In this document: piece after piece, positions 52,739 through 63,410 of the stretch | How the letters are laid out: every line of letters begins with the position of its first letter | Numbering within the stretch: position 1 is the first letter of the stretch | Origin: Cohnella lubricantis | GTDB lineage: Bacteria > Bacillota > Bacilli > Paenibacillales > Paenibacillaceae | Direction: 5' to 3' | Length of the DNA: 63,421 nucleotides | Assembly (NCBI RefSeq): GCF_014212015.1 | Contig: NZ_JACJVN010000081.1 | Span: 1-63,421, forward strand | The notes under the pieces: model-generated | What the model was told of the DNA's origin: nothing | The model's database searches: none | The model's input: only the letters and a program-made list of their open reading frames with translations | Position numbers and translations under genes: made by a program

Positions 52739-54139
52739 CTACAAGATGTATTGGCTCAAATCGCGGTTGCTTGCAATAGTTGACAATTTCTCGCGAACGT
52801 ATTCAGGCGTGATGGAGAACTGCTCAATCGTCAGCTCCGGCGCCTCGAAGCTCAGATCCTCAAGCAATTTCTCCAGCAGCGTATGGAGACGGCGGGCGCC
52901 GATATTCTCGGTGTTGCGGTTCACGTCCTGGGCCATCTTGGCCAGCTCGGCGATCGCTTCGTCCGTGAACGTAATCTCAATGCCTTCGGTTTGCAGCAGA
53001 GCCGCATACTGTTTGGTCAGCGCGTTCTCCGGCTCCGTCAGAATACGCACGAAATCCTCATCCGTCAAGCTGGTCAGCTCGACGCGGATCGGGAACCGCC
53101 CTTGCAGCTCCGGAATCAGATCGGACGGCTTCGCTACATGGAAAGCTCCCGCAGCGACGAAGAGAATGTAGTCCGTCTTGATCGGTCCGTACTTGGTAAC
53201 GACGGTGGAACCCTCCACGATCGGCAGAATATCGCGCTGTACGCCTTCGCGGGAGACGTCCGGCCCTTGGCCTCTGCCGCCTCCCGATGCGATCTTATCA
53301 ATCTCATCAATGAAAATAATACCGGATTGCTCCGCACGGCGCACGGACTCCGAGACGACATCGTCCATGTCGATCAGCTTGCCCGCCTCTTCGATGGCCA
53401 GCACCTTGCGCGCTTCCTTGACGGACAATTTGCGCTTCTTGCGGCGCTTCGGCATGAACTGGCTGAACATCTCCTGCATTTGCCCGAGCTGTTCTTGCCC
53501 TGCCCCAGCGAACATATCAAGCATTGGCGGCGCGGCGTCCTCCACGTCGATCTCAACGATCTCGTTCTCCAGGCTGCCGGCGGCGAGCTTAGCTCGAATG
53601 TCAGCGCGTTTCGTCGTCAGCGCCGGATCCGTCTTCTCCGGCTCTTCCTCCTGGCTGCTGTTGTTCTGGCCGCCTCCGAACAGCATCTCCAGCGGATTGC
53701 GCTGTGACTTCGGCTTGGAGGGAGACGGCGCGAGCAACAAGGCAAGACGCTCGTTCGCGGCTTCCTCCGCCTTATCCTTCACCAACTCCATCCGCTCTTC
53801 CTTCACCATGCGAATCGCCGTCTCCACCAGGTCCCGGACCATCGATTCGACATCGCGGCCGACATAGCCGACTTCGGTGAACTTGGTCGCCTCAACCTTA
53901 ACGAACGGAGCCTGCACGAGTTTGGCGAGTCGCCGCGCGATCTCCGTCTTGCCGACGCCGGTCGGCCCGATCATCAGAATATTCTTCGGCACGATCTCGT
54001 CGCGCACCGAATCGGGCAGGCTGCTGCGGCGGAACCGGTTCCGGAGCGCGACCGCAACCGAGCGCTTAGCCTGCTTCTGTCCGACGATGTACTTATCGAG
54101 CTCCGCGACAATCGTGCGCGGCGTCAATTGATCGTTCAT
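52739..54139 (-). CDS. hslU: ATP-dependent protease ATPase subunit HslU (ClpY)
   Basis: 466 residues from the second ATG of an ATGATG pair (54139; GGAGG 7 bp away; the first at 54142 is also possible). [17 protein letters not shown] at the start, Walker A GPTGVGKT near 60, an acidic I-domain insertion (~105-245), Walker [12 protein letters not shown], and the C-terminal tail SQYIL that docks in HslV. It unfolds substrates for HslV. Confidence 0.97.
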   Translation of the reverse strand: MNDQLTPRTIVAELDKYIVGQKQAKRSVAVALRNRFRRSSLPDSVRDEIVPKNILMIGPTGVGKTEIARRLAKLVQAPFVKVEATKFTEVGYVGRDVESMVRDLVETAIRMVKEERMELVKDKAEEAANERLALLLAPSPSKPKSQRNPLEMLFGGGQNNSSQEEEPEKTDPALTTKRADIRAKLAAGSLENEIVEIDVEDAAPPMLDMFAGAGQEQLGQMQEMFSQFMPKRRKKRKLSVKEARKVLAIEEAGKLIDMDDVVSESVRRAEQSGIIFIDEIDKIASGGGRGQGPDVSREGVQRDILPIVEGSTVVTKYGPIKTDYILFVAAGAFHVAKPSDLIPELQGRFPIRVELTSLTDEDFVRILTEPENALTKQYAALLQTEGIEITFTDEAIAELAKMAQDVNRNTENIGARRLHTLLEKLLEDLSFEAPELTIEQFSITPEYVREKLSTIASNRDLSQYIL

Positions 54140-54161
54140 CATATTCCCTCCGATCCGATAA

Positions 54162-54704
54162 TTAAATCTCTTCCACGACCAGATTATTGTTCGTGAATAC
54201 GCAAATCTCCGAAGCAATCTGCAGCGCGTTGCGCGCAATCTCCTTCGCTTCCAGCTGCGGCGCATGGCGCTGCATGGCCCGGGCAGCCGACATGGCGAAG
54301 CTGCCGCCGGAGCCGATCGCCAAGATGCCGTCGTCCGGCTCGATAACCTCGCCGTTGCCCGACAGCAGCAGCATTCCCGTCGAATCGAGCACGATCATCA
54401 TCGCCTCAAGCCGCCGCAGGACGCGGTCCAAACGCCAATCCTTCGCCAGCTCGACTGCGGCTCGCTGCAGGTTGCCGTGATGCTCTTCCAGCTTCGCTTC
54501 GAACTTCTCGAACAGCGTAATGGCATCCGCGACCGAACCCGCGAATCCGGCCAGCACCTGTCCGCGGTACAGCCGGCGGACCTTCTTCGCGGAATGCTTC
54601 ATCACCATGCTGTTGCCGAAGGTGACTTGCCCGTCGCCCGCAATTGCGCCTTTCCCGTTATGCCGAACTGCGCAGATGGTTGTGGCGTGAAAACTCATCT
54701 CCAT
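54162..54704 (-). CDS. hslV: ATP-dependent protease peptidase subunit HslV (ClpQ)
   Basis: 180 residues from the ATG at 54704 (GAGGAGG, 7 bp); another ATG two codons later (54698) has poor spacing. Core [25 protein letters not shown] (key ATTICAV and GDGQVT), then [15 protein letters not shown] and [14 protein letters not shown]. In B. subtilis ClpQ the active nucleophile is reported as an N-terminal Ser; here a Ser follows the second Met, so either start choice or trimming decides whether the same holds. Confidence 0.96.
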   Translation of the reverse strand: MEMSFHATTICAVRHNGKGAIAGDGQVTFGNSMVMKHSAKKVRRLYRGQVLAGFAGSVADAITLFEKFEAKLEEHHGNLQRAAVELAKDWRLDRVLRRLEAMMIVLDSTGMLLLSGNGEVIEPDDGILAIGSGGSFAMSAARAMQRHAPQLEAKEIARNALQIASEICVFTNNNLVVEEI

Positions 54705-54738
54705 CCCAATTCCTCCTCGCATCAATGTCTTAAGGCCC

Positions 54739-54792
54739 TTCAATATTGAAAGCGGCGAAGCAGCGGGCGCCTGGGCCGGCTGCCGCTGCTTC
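54739..54792 (-). other. Palindrome and hairpin between trmFO and hslV
   Basis: GAAGCAGCGG (54757-54766) and CCGCTGCTTC (54783-54792), a perfect 10-bp inverted repeat overlapping the trmFO stop, followed in transcript sense by a 12-bp perfect palindrome TTCAATATTGAA (54739-54750). The first may be a weak terminator, the second an operator or part of a promoter for hslVU. Confidence 0.4.
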
Positions 54793-56131
54793 ATTGTGCC
54801 TTGATGTCGGTTCTGTCCTCTGTCTCCGCCCGGAATTGCTCGATCGCCGCAAGCGCGCGCATCGCGATCTGTTCATTCTTCTCCTTCTTGCTGCGCACCC
54901 GGTGCCCCAGAGGAGGGAACAATCCGAAGTTCGCATTCATCGGTTGAAAATGGCGGAAATCCGCTGTCGTAATATACTCCGCCATGCTGCCAAGCGTTGT
55001 GTGCGCCGGCAACGCCAGCGGCTCAAGCCCCTTCGCCAGCCGGCCTGCGTTGAAGCCCGCGATCATGCCGGAGGCTGCTGATTCAACGTAGCCTTCAACC
55101 CCAGTCATCTGGCCGGCGAAGAACAGCGTGTCGCGGCCGCGGAACTGGTACGTCGGGCGGAGCAGCTTGGGCGAATTGATGAACGTATTGCGGTGCATGA
55201 CGCCGTAACGGACGAATTCCGCGTTCTCCAGCCCCGGAATAAGCGAGAACACTCGTTTCTGCTCGCCCCACTTCAGATGCGTCTGGAAGCCGACCAGATT
55301 ATACAACGTGCCCGACGCGTTATCCTGGCGCAGCTGGATCACGGCATGCGGCTGCTTGCCCGTCCTTGGATCGACGAGCCCGACCGGCTTCAGCGGGCCG
55401 AACAGCATCGTCTGCTTACCGCGGCTCGCCATCACTTCGATCGGCATGCAGCCCTCGAACACCATGTTCTTCTCGAAGTCTTTGACCTCCGCCGTCTCGG
55501 CGGTCGTCAGCGCCTCATAGAACGCTTCGAACTGCTCCTCGGTCATCGGGCAGTTGATATATGCAGCCTCGCCTTTGTCATAACGGGAAGCATAGAATAC
55601 TTTGTCCATATCGATCGAATCCCGCTCGACGATCGGAGCGGCTGCATCGAAGAAGTAGAAGTACTCTTCGCCCAGCAGCGCCCGGATTTGCTCCGACAGC
55701 TGAGGCGAAGTGAGCGGCCCGGTCGCTACCACGACGATGCCGTCTTCCGGAATGCGCGTCAGCTCTTCGTTCACGACGGTGACGAGCGGATGCTCCCGCA
55801 AGCGGCTGGTCACCTCGCCGGAGAAGCCTTCGCGGTCGACGGCGAGCGCGCCGCCCGCCGGAACCGCGTTGTTGTCGGCTGCCGACAGAATCAGCGAGCC
55901 GAACCGCCTCATCTCTTCCTTTAATACGCCGACAGCGTTCGTCAGCCCGTTCGCCCGCAAACTGTTCGTGCACACGAGCTCAGCGAATCGGTCGGTGTGA
56001 TGCGCCGGCGTACGCTGCACGGGTCTCATCTCATACAGCGTGACGGGGACGCCTTGGCTCGCGATCTGCCAGGCTGCTTCACTGCCTGCAAGTCCGGCCC
56101 CGACGACCGTCACGGAACGATACTCACTCAC
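54791..56131 (-). CDS. trmFO: tRNA (uracil-54-C5) methyltransferase TrmFO, folate-dependent
   Basis: FAD protein that uses methylene-THF to make ribothymidine-54 in tRNA. 446 residues from the GTG at 56131, 8 bp after GGAGG; an upstream in-frame TTG is part of that site. FAD motif [16 protein letters not shown] at residues ~8-23, YEMRP at ~33, TNSLRANGL, and CTNS-type Cys in [11 protein letters not shown]-terminal [10 protein letters not shown]. Between topA and hslV. Confidence 0.97.
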   Translation of the reverse strand: MSEYRSVTVVGAGLAGSEAAWQIASQGVPVTLYEMRPVQRTPAHHTDRFAELVCTNSLRANGLTNAVGVLKEEMRRFGSLILSAADNNAVPAGGALAVDREGFSGEVTSRLREHPLVTVVNEELTRIPEDGIVVVATGPLTSPQLSEQIRALLGEEYFYFFDAAAPIVERDSIDMDKVFYASRYDKGEAAYINCPMTEEQFEAFYEALTTAETAEVKDFEKNMVFEGCMPIEVMASRGKQTMLFGPLKPVGLVDPRTGKQPHAVIQLRQDNASGTLYNLVGFQTHLKWGEQKRVFSLIPGLENAEFVRYGVMHRNTFINSPKLLRPTYQFRGRDTLFFAGQMTGVEGYVESAASGMIAGFNAGRLAKGLEPLALPAHTTLGSMAEYITTADFRHFQPMNANFGLFPPLGHRVRSKKEKNEQIAMRALAAIEQFRAETEDRTDIKAQ

Positions 56132-56157
56132 TTGACTTACCTCCAACAGGCGGCGCG

Positions 56158-58257
56158 TTACTCTGCCGCTTCTTCGGATTCCGGCGCGTTCTCGCTATGG
56201 CTGCACTGCGTGCAATTCCATTTGACGCCGGCCTTGGAACGCTTCTCGACCATCAAGCCGCCGCAATCAGGGCAACGCTTCGCGACCGGTCTGTCCCAGG
56301 AGACATAGTCGCACTCCGGGTAACGATCGCAGCCGTAGAACATCCGTCCCTTCTTGCTTCGCCGCTCGACGATATGCCCCTTGCCGCACTTCGGGCATTC
56401 CACGCCGGTCGCCTTAACGATCGGCTTCGTGTTGCGGCAGTCCGGGAATCCCGAGCACGCGAGGAACTTGCCGAAGCGGCCCATCTTGTACACCATCGGA
56501 CTGCCGCACTTCTCGCAGATCTCATCAGACGGCTCGTCTTTGATCTCAATCTCTTTCATTTGCTCTTCCGCGACTTCCAGCCGCTTCTCGAACGACTTGT
56601 AGAACTCGCCGATGACGTCCACCCAGTTCTCCTTGCCCTCCTCGACGTGGTCGAGATCCCCCTCCATATTGGCGGTGAACTCCACATCAAGAATCTCCGG
56701 GAAGAACTCTTCCATCAATTGGATGATCAATTCGCCGAGCTCTGTCGGGAAGAACTTCTTGTCCTCAATCGCAACGTAGTTGCGCTTCTGAATCGTCTCG
56801 AGCGTTGGCGCGTACGTGCTCGGACGTCCGATGCCCAGTTCCTCCAACGCGCGAACGAGGCGGGCTTCTGTATACCGAGGCGGCGGCTGCGTGAAGTGCT
56901 GCTTCGGCTCGATGGCAGCCGTCTCGGTCACATCTCCTGTCGCCAGAGGCGGCAGCAGCCGATCCTCTTCAGTCGCTTGGCCGTCGTCGTTGCTCTCCAC
57001 GTATACCTTCATAAAGCCCGGGAACTTCAGCTTGGAGCCGTTCGCCCGGAACGTGACACGGCCGCTGTGCAAGTCGACGGTCATCGTATCGAGTACGGCG
57101 GAGGCCATCTGGCTCGCGACGAATCTCTCCCACACAAGCTTGTATAGTCGGAATTGATCGCGCGACAGGAACGCCTTCATCTCATCGGGCTCTCTTTGCA
57201 CCGAGGTCGGCCGAATCCCTTCGTGCGCGTCCTGCGCGTTGGCGTTCTTCTTCAAGTAAACGCGGGGCGTCTCCGGATAATAGCTCTCGCCGTATTTACC
57301 GACAATGTAATCCTTCGCCTCTTCTTGGGCAACCGGGGAGATACGCGTCGAGTCCGTTCTCATATACGTAATCAGACCGACGGTTCCTTCCTTGCCCAGA
57401 TCAACGCCTTCATAGAGCTGCTGAGCGATCTGCATCGTCTTCGATGCGCGGAAGTTCAGCTTGCGCGCAGCTTCCTGCTGCAGCGAGCTCGTGATGAATG
57501 GCGGCGACGGATGGCGCTGCCGCTCCTTCTCCTTCACTTCGCCGACAGTGAACGGATTGCCTTGAATAGCGGCAAGCACTTCATTGACGTCAGCTTCGCT
57601 GCGCAGCTCCTTCTTGCCTTCGCCAAGCGACAGGAACTTCGCCTCGAATGCGGAGCCGCCCTTCGACAGGCTGGCCGTAATGCTCCAATATTCTTCCGGC
57701 TCGAACGCCTTGATCTCGTTCTCCCGATCGATAACCAGCTTGACGGCTACCGACTGAACCCGTCCGGCGCTGAGCCCTTTCTTGACCTTCTTCCATAAGA
57801 GAGGGCTAATCTTGTAGCCGACGAGCCGGTCGAGCACGCGGCGCGCTTGCTGCGCATTGACCAAGTCCATATTGATAGGCCTAGGCGCTTTGAAGGCATC
57901 CTTCACCGCTTGCTTCGTAATCTCATTAAAGACGACGCGGCAAGCGTCAGTCTCGTTCAAATCCAGATAGTGCGCCAGGTGCCAGGCAATCGCTTCCCCT
58001 TCGCGGTCAGGGTCGGCTGCGAGATACACTTTTTTCACTTTCTTGCTGGCGTCCTTCAATTCCTTCAGAACGTTGCCTTTGCCGCGGATCGTGATGTATT
58101 TGGGTTCGAAGCCGTTCTGAATCTCAACGCCAATCTGGCTCTTCGGCAAATCCCGAATATGCCCCATGGACGCTTTGACGATAAATTTGCTGCCCAAATA
58201 TTTGCCAATAGTCTTAGCCTTGGCAGGCGATTCGACGATTACAAGTGAATCCGCCAC
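56158..58257 (-). CDS. topA: DNA topoisomerase I
   Basis: 699 residues. The GTG at 58257, 7 bp after GGAGG, is preferred over an ATG two codons upstream that abuts the site; it gives [23 protein letters not shown] acidic residues in [13 protein letters not shown] (~81-93), catalytic Tyr298 in [12 protein letters not shown], and three C-terminal four-Cys zinc modules (CEKCGS...C, CPKCGKG...C, CPDCGG...C; ~583-690). It relaxes negative supercoils. Confidence 0.98.
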   Translation of the reverse strand: MADSLVIVESPAKAKTIGKYLGSKFIVKASMGHIRDLPKSQIGVEIQNGFEPKYITIRGKGNVLKELKDASKKVKKVYLAADPDREGEAIAWHLAHYLDLNETDACRVVFNEITKQAVKDAFKAPRPINMDLVNAQQARRVLDRLVGYKISPLLWKKVKKGLSAGRVQSVAVKLVIDRENEIKAFEPEEYWSITASLSKGGSAFEAKFLSLGEGKKELRSEADVNEVLAAIQGNPFTVGEVKEKERQRHPSPPFITSSLQQEAARKLNFRASKTMQIAQQLYEGVDLGKEGTVGLITYMRTDSTRISPVAQEEAKDYIVGKYGESYYPETPRVYLKKNANAQDAHEGIRPTSVQREPDEMKAFLSRDQFRLYKLVWERFVASQMASAVLDTMTVDLHSGRVTFRANGSKLKFPGFMKVYVESNDDGQATEEDRLLPPLATGDVTETAAIEPKQHFTQPPPRYTEARLVRALEELGIGRPSTYAPTLETIQKRNYVAIEDKKFFPTELGELIIQLMEEFFPEILDVEFTANMEGDLDHVEEGKENWVDVIGEFYKSFEKRLEVAEEQMKEIEIKDEPSDEICEKCGSPMVYKMGRFGKFLACSGFPDCRNTKPIVKATGVECPKCGKGHIVERRSKKGRMFYGCDRYPECDYVSWDRPVAKRCPDCGGLMVEKRSKAGVKWNCTQCSHSENAPESEEAAE

Positions 58258-58381
58258 GTCCATTCCTCCTCTCCAACGGTCGACGAGTCCTGCTGCCGCG
58301 GCCTATGTAAAGGGTGAGCGGCCGGTCAAAGGACAGTATATACAAAACGAGATTGCTTGTGATTATGGCACTTTATCTGTA

Positions 58382-58410
58382 AGCATAAGCATTCTTCACA
58401 CGCTTCGCAA
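58382..58410 (-). promoter_or_regulatory. Candidate SigA promoter for topA
   Basis: Minus strand: TTGCGA (58410-58405), 17 bp, TATGCT (58387-58382), about 125 bp upstream of topA. The 279-bp gap 58258-58536 shows no gene or clear terminator otherwise. Confidence 0.4.
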
Positions 58411-58536
58411 CCTGTCGTTCGCGCAGCAACTCTGAGCATCGTCATAGCAATTCTCAGCAAACATCGTATCCTATTGCATAGGGCAAGGTCAAATCGGAGG
58501 CGGACGGACGCCCGGATGAATCATCGAATCTCTTCA

Positions 58537-59646
58537 TTAGATAATCGCATACACGGAGCCCGGGCGCTGCTCAACCATTCGTTTGACCCGCAGCGAGAGC
58601 AGCGACGCATGAAGCTCCCCGATCTCCAGAGCGCCAGCGTCCGTCAGTTCGTCAATCGTCTTCGGCTCTTCGATCAGCAGCGCGTACACCTTCTTCTCCG
58701 AAGGGCTCAGATTCTCCATAGGATCGACGGCTGCGAACGGTGCCTGGCTGGGCTGCCAGCCTTGCCGGAATATATAAGGGTATTCCTTCACGATGTCTTG
58801 CAGCCCCATGACCGGCTTGGCTCCCGTCCGCAGCAGTGCGAGCGGTCCTTTGCTGCGCGGCGAGGTGATTGGACCGGGCACGACGAAGACATCCCGATTC
58901 ATCTCGATCGCCTTGTCGACGGTAATCATCGCCCCGCTCCTCTCGGCCGCTTCCACGACAACGGTGCCGAGCGAGAGTCCCGCGATGATCCGGTTGCGCA
59001 GCGGGAACTGACCCGGGTGCAGCGGCGTCCCTTGCGGCGTCTCAGATAGGATGAGACCGCGTCCCGCAATGTCCCGATAGAGAGCTCGATTCTCATACGG
59101 GTACGGCGTATCTGCTGGCGTGGCCAGCACGGCGATGGTGCTGCCCGGCCCTTTGAGCGCGCCGATGTGCGCGGCGGTGTCGATGCCTTTGGCAAGACCG
59201 CTGACGATGGTCAGCCCGCCTCTGGCGCACTCGGCGGCTAAGTCCTCGGCCACTCGGCGGCCGTAGCTGGTCGCCATGCGCGTGCCGACGATGGCGACCG
59301 TCGGCCGGTTGGCCAGCTCCAGGCTGCCGATATAGTACAGCACCCACGGCGGATCGGCAATCTTGGTCAGCAGATGCGGATATTCGGGCTCTAAGGCCGT
59401 AACGGCCTCGAGCCCTGCGCGTTCGCGCCTTCGCCTAGCCGCCTCGACCGCTTCCGGCCGCAGACGGGCCGTCAGCTTGGCCGCTTGCTTCGGGTAGAGG
59501 CCGAACTCCTTCCAGTCCGCCTCGCGCCGCTGCTGCGCCCCTTCCACTCCCCCTCCCTTGACGATCCGATCGATCGTTTTCCACCCGATGCCTTCTGTCT
59601 CATGCATAGCAATCATCGCTTCGGTCAGATTTAACGCTTCATTCAT
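58537..59646 (-). CDS. dprA: DNA-processing protein DprA (Smf)
   Basis: 369 residues. An N-terminal SAM/HhH-like part (~1-85), the Rossmann DprA core with AIVGTRMATSYGRRVAEDLA (key VGTR), SGLAKGIDTAAH, PLRNRIIAGLS and VVVEAAERSGAMITVDKA, and a C-terminal winged helix (~305-369). It loads RecA on incoming single-stranded DNA in transformation. Between sucD and topA, as in Bacillus. Confidence 0.96.
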   Translation of the reverse strand: MNEALNLTEAMIAMHETEGIGWKTIDRIVKGGGVEGAQQRREADWKEFGLYPKQAAKLTARLRPEAVEAARRRRERAGLEAVTALEPEYPHLLTKIADPPWVLYYIGSLELANRPTVAIVGTRMATSYGRRVAEDLAAECARGGLTIVSGLAKGIDTAAHIGALKGPGSTIAVLATPADTPYPYENRALYRDIAGRGLILSETPQGTPLHPGQFPLRNRIIAGLSLGTVVVEAAERSGAMITVDKAIEMNRDVFVVPGPITSPRSKGPLALLRTGAKPVMGLQDIVKEYPYIFRQGWQPSQAPFAAVDPMENLSPSEKKVYALLIEEPKTIDELTDAGALEIGELHASLLSLRVKRMVEQRPGSVYAII

Positions 59647-59683
59647 GCCTAATCCCCTTCTTCCCTATCGGAATCGGGCCAAC

Positions 59684-59733
59684 GGCAAGCAGCCCTCCAC
59701 GCTCCCCAATGGGAGTGCGGAAGGCTGCTTGCC
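59684..59733. repeat. Long inverted repeat between sucD and dprA
   Basis: Arms of about 22 bp (GGCAAGCAGCCCTCC... and ...GGAAGGCTGCTTGCC) with a few mismatches and a short loop near 59708. There is no T tract on either side, so it is either a terminator of an unusual kind or an RNA-stabilising/processing hairpin after sucD. Confidence 0.75.
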
Positions 59734-59786
59734 TACCCGTTAAACTATGGGTTGATTAATATAACGGTTCCATTCGGTTGTGCCGA

Positions 59787-60713
59787 TCAGCTCTTGCACT
59801 TCTCCAGCAAGCCGCGCTCTTCGAGCACGCTGACAAGCGTCGAGCCCATGTCGGATGGCGTCGGAGCGACGCGAATGCCGCATTCCTCGAGCTTGGCGAT
59901 CTTCTCCGCCGCTGTGCCTTTGCCGCCGGAGATAATAGCGCCTGCGTGACCCATCCGTTTCCCCGGAGGCGCGGTAGCGCCGCCAATGAAGCCAACGACC
60001 GGCTTCTTCATGTTCGCCTTGACCCACTCGGCCGCTTCTTCTTCAGCCGTGCCGCCGATCTCGCCGATCATGATGACCGCATACGTATCCGGATCTTCAT
60101 TGAACAGATGCAGAATGTCGATAAATTCGGAGCCCTTGACCGGATCGCCGCCAATGCCGACTGCCGACGATTGGCCGATGCCGCGGGTCGTCAACTGATG
60201 GACCGCTTCATAGGTCAGCGTACCCGAGCGGGAGACGACGCCGACATGGCCCTTCTTGTGGATGTAGCCCGGCATAATGCCGATCTTAATCTCTTCCGGC
60301 GTGATGACGCCAGGGCAGTTCGGCCCGATCAAGCGGGTCTTCTTGCCTTCCATATAGCGCTTCACCTTGACCATGTCCAGCACCGGAATGCCTTCTGTGA
60401 TACAGATAACCAGATCCAGTTCTGCGTCTACTGCTTCCATGATGGAATCCGCGGCGAACGGAGGCGCCACGTAGATAACGGATGCCGTAGCGCCCGTAGC
60501 CGCTGCCGCTTCCTTGACCGTGTTGAAGATCGGCAGCGTAACCTTGGCGCCATTCTCCAGATCAAAGTCGATCGTCTGTCCGCCCTTGCCCGGCGTGACG
60601 CCGCCGACCATCTGCGTGCCGTACTCCAACGCACCCTTGGCATGGAACGATCCTGTCGCGCCCGTAATGCCCTGGGTGATCACCTTCGTGTTCTTATCGA
60701 TCAAGATACTCAT
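59787..60713 (-). CDS. sucD: Succinyl-CoA synthetase subunit alpha
   Basis: 308 residues. CoA-binding Rossmann start ([25 protein letters not shown]; key GITGATG), [24 protein letters not shown], and phospho-His at ~256 in [13 protein letters not shown]. Joins with SucC in the TCA cycle, making ATP or GTP from succinyl-CoA. 31 bp after sucC. Confidence 0.98.
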   Translation of the reverse strand: MSILIDKNTKVITQGITGATGSFHAKGALEYGTQMVGGVTPGKGGQTIDFDLENGAKVTLPIFNTVKEAAAATGATASVIYVAPPFAADSIMEAVDAELDLVICITEGIPVLDMVKVKRYMEGKKTRLIGPNCPGVITPEEIKIGIMPGYIHKKGHVGVVSRSGTLTYEAVHQLTTRGIGQSSAVGIGGDPVKGSEFIDILHLFNEDPDTYAVIMIGEIGGTAEEEAAEWVKANMKKPVVGFIGGATAPPGKRMGHAGAIISGGKGTAAEKIAKLEECGIRVAPTPSDMGSTLVSVLEERGLLEKCKS

Positions 60714-60744
60714 GACTTCACACTCCCCGGTTCGTTCTCCCTAG

Positions 60745-61905
60745 TCATTGCACGAGCGACACGATCTTCTGCGCGCCGTCGGACATCGAATCGGCCGCTA
60801 CGATGTTCAGGCCGGATCCGTTCAATATATCTTTGCCGAGATTAACGTTAGTGCCCTCCAGGCGAACGACGAGCGGCTTGTCGAGGCCGAGCTCGCGGGC
60901 TGCTGCCACGACGCCTTCTGCGATAATGTCGCACTTCATGATGCCGCCGAAAATGTTGACGAAAATCCCCTTCACATTCTTATCGCTGAGGATGATCTTG
61001 AACGCTTCCGTGACCTTCTCTTTGGTTGCGCCGCCGCCAACGTCCAGGAAGTTCGCTGGCTCGCCGCCGTAATATTTGATAATGTCCATCGTCGCCATCG
61101 CGAGTCCCGCGCCGTTGACCATGCAGCCAATGTTGCCGTCCAGCGCGATGTAGGACAGGTCGTACTTGGAGGCTTGAATCTCCTTCTCGTCTTCTTCGTC
61201 CAGATCGCGGAGCTCTACGATGTCCTTGTGGCGGAACAGCGCGTTGGAATCGAAGTTCAGCTTCGCGTCAAGCGCCATGATATCGCCGCTGCCGGTGACG
61301 ACGAGCGGGTTGATCTCGGCGATCGAGCAGTCCTTGTCCACGAATGCCGCATACAGCGACAGCATGAACTTGATCGCTTTGTTCACGAGCTCGTTCGGAA
61401 TGTTGATCGCATAAGCGAGACGGCGAGCTTGGAACGTCGTCAGGCCGACAGCCGGGTCGATCACTTCCTTGATGATCTTCTCAGGCGAGTGCGCAGCGAC
61501 TTCTTCGATCTCCGTTCCGCCCTCTTCGGAACCCATCAGCACGACGCGGCCCGTGCCGCGGTCGACGACGAGGCCGATATAATATTCTTTCTTAATGTCG
61601 CAGCCCTCTTCGATAAGCAAGCGCTTAACTTCCTTGCCTTCAGGTCCCGTCTGGTGCGTCACGAGCACCTTGCCGAGAATCTCTTCCGCGTATTTCTTGA
61701 CGTCATCCAGACCTTTGGCGACTTTGACGCCGCCGGCTTTGCCGCGTCCGCCTGCATGAATCTGAGCTTTGACGACAGTGACCGGTGTGCCCAGCTCCTT
61801 GGCCGCTTGAACAGCTTCGTCGACCGTAAAAGCGACTTTGCCGTTCGGCACGGAGACACCGTACTGCCTCAAGACTGCCTTGCCTTGATACTCATGAATA
61901 TTCAT
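60745..61905 (-). CDS. sucC: Succinyl-CoA synthetase subunit beta
   Basis: 386 residues. [17 protein letters not shown] start, ATP-grasp with [39 protein letters not shown] (key EINPL and DAK), [26 protein letters not shown] (key NFLDVGG) and [16 protein letters not shown] at 61905 with GGGAGG upstream. Confidence 0.98.
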   Translation of the reverse strand: MNIHEYQGKAVLRQYGVSVPNGKVAFTVDEAVQAAKELGTPVTVVKAQIHAGGRGKAGGVKVAKGLDDVKKYAEEILGKVLVTHQTGPEGKEVKRLLIEEGCDIKKEYYIGLVVDRGTGRVVLMGSEEGGTEIEEVAAHSPEKIIKEVIDPAVGLTTFQARRLAYAINIPNELVNKAIKFMLSLYAAFVDKDCSIAEINPLVVTGSGDIMALDAKLNFDSNALFRHKDIVELRDLDEEDEKEIQASKYDLSYIALDGNIGCMVNGAGLAMATMDIIKYYGGEPANFLDVGGGATKEKVTEAFKIILSDKNVKGIFVNIFGGIMKCDIIAEGVVAAARELGLDKPLVVRLEGTNVNLGKDILNGSGLNIVAADSMSDGAQKIVSLVQ

Positions 61906-61976
61906 GGCCTAGCATCCTCCCGTTTTGCACGCATCGAAATAAATCCAGTACATGTCCATGCACCTAAACCTTTCCT

Positions 61977-61982
61977 ATTGTA
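61977..61982 (-). promoter_or_regulatory. Candidate extended -10 of the sucCD promoter
   Basis: Minus-strand TACAAT (61982-61977) preceded by TGT. No good -35 is seen 17 bp upstream. The rest of the 383-bp gap between sucC and yifB holds the yifB promoter on the other strand and no gene. Confidence 0.35.
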
Positions 61983-62146
61983 ACACCTTTCGTTCGCGCG
62001 TTCCTCTGTTTTTCATCAAATTATTAGTCCCAATCGGCAATGATTTCATCTCAACTTGAGAACGAAAAGCCCGTATTTAATCCTAGAATTGCCTGTAATC
62101 GCCGGATTGATGCCTGTAAGCGAATAGATTCCTTATACGGCTAGAT

Positions 62147-62175
62147 TGACAGGATCGCAGCTTGACGGTAGACTA
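62147..62175 (+). promoter_or_regulatory. SigA promoter of yifB
   Basis: TTGACA (62147-62152), 17 bp, TAGACT (62170-62175): a perfect -35 with good spacing. A second, overlapping set (TTGACG at 62163 and TAGTAT at 62187) is possible. The 5' leader would be about 105 nt. Confidence 0.7.
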
Positions 62176-62288
62176 TTGGTAAAAATAGTATGCGGAAGGG
62201 AAGCACCTTTCTCCGCCAACACGCGAAGCATCTCCAGCGCCTATGAACGCTGAAGGAGTTACGCTTAGGAGGAGGGTGTTTCTTTGTT

Positions 62289-63410
62289 ATGTACGCGAGG
62301 ATGCTAAGCGCAACCGTGATCGGCGTGGAAGGCCGGCTGATCGAGGTGGAGGTCGATATCTCTTCCGGCCTGCCCCAGACCGCCATCGTCGGTCTGCCGG
62401 ACCCGGCCGTGCGCGAATCGGTAGAACGGGTGCGGGCGGCCATTCAGAACGGAGGCATGAAGTTTCCGCTCGACCGCATCACCGTCAATTTGGCCCCTGC
62501 GGATATGCGCAAGGAAGGCAGCGCCTTTGATCTAGCGATCGCGGCCGGCATCTTAGGCGCGAGCGGCCAGCTGGCAGCCGATGAGCTGCGCGATTGCCTG
62601 CTGATTGGCGAACTATCGCTCAGCGGCGAGATCAAGCCGGTGCCGGGCGTGCTGCCAATGGTCGAACGGGCGCGCAAGGAAGGGCTGAGGCGAGCGGTCG
62701 TACCGCATGCCTGCGTAGCGGAAGCGTCGCTGATCGATGGCATCGACATCGTCGGCGTCTCTTCGCTGCGGGAGTGGATTCGCGGGGAGACGGATGGCGG
62801 CGAGTCGGTTGCAGGAGCCGGCGCTGGTCCGGGAACGTCCGGCGGCAAGCGTCGATCTTCGGGGAAAAGAGGCCGAGGAGGCTTAGGCGATGCTTCAGGC
62901 GGGACGCTTGGTTCAGAGCTGGATCTAGCCGACGTCGTCGGACAGCATCATGGCAAGCGCGCGCTCGTCATTGCGGCGGCCGGCATGCACAATCTGCTGT
63001 TCATCGGGCCGCCCGGAACGGGCAAAACGATGCTGTGCCGCCGGCTGCCGACGCTGCTGCCTCCGCTTGACGGCGAAGAAGCGCTCACCGTCACGAAGAT
63101 TTACAGCGTCAGCGGCAAGCTCAAGGGCGAGCGGCAAGGGCTCATCCGGGAACGGCCGTTCCGCGCTCCGCACCATACGGTGTCGGCGGCGGGATTGATC
63201 GGCGGCGGCTCTGTGCCGAAGCCGGGAGAAGCGACGCTCGCGCATCACGGCGTCCTGTTCCTCGACGAGATGCCGGAATTCCCGCGGGCGGCGCTTGAAG
63301 CGCTGCGCCAGCCGCTTGAGGATCGGCACATTACGATCGGCCGCGCCAAGGGCGTCGTGAGCTTTCCGGCAAGCTTCATGCTGGCCGGTTCGATGAATCC
63401 ATGTCCGTGA
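62289..63410 (+). CDS. comM: YifB/ComM-type Mg-chelatase-like AAA+ ATPase, 3' end missing
   Basis: 373 residues are readable; the family is ~500-515. The N-terminal Lon-like fold ([25 protein letters not shown]; key [18 protein letters not shown] and [11 protein letters not shown]), a Gly/Ser/Lys-rich linker (~166-210), and the AAA+ domain with Walker A GPPGTGKT (240-247) and Walker B FLDE (324-327). In ComM, a helicase that aids branch migration in transformation, NPCPCG follows GSM; here GSMNPCP is followed by TGA at 63408, 11 bases before the edge. The last bases do not fit the family, so a contig-end error is more likely than a true stop. GGAGGAGGGTG lies upstream of the ATG. Confidence 0.9.
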   Translation: MYARMLSATVIGVEGRLIEVEVDISSGLPQTAIVGLPDPAVRESVERVRAAIQNGGMKFPLDRITVNLAPADMRKEGSAFDLAIAAGILGASGQLAADELRDCLLIGELSLSGEIKPVPGVLPMVERARKEGLRRAVVPHACVAEASLIDGIDIVGVSSLREWIRGETDGGESVAGAGAGPGTSGGKRRSSGKRGRGGLGDASGGTLGSELDLADVVGQHHGKRALVIAAAGMHNLLFIGPPGTGKTMLCRRLPTLLPPLDGEEALTVTKIYSVSGKLKGERQGLIRERPFRAPHHTVSAAGLIGGGSVPKPGEATLAHHGVLFLDEMPEFPRAALEALRQPLEDRHITIGRAKGVVSFPASFMLAGSMNPCP

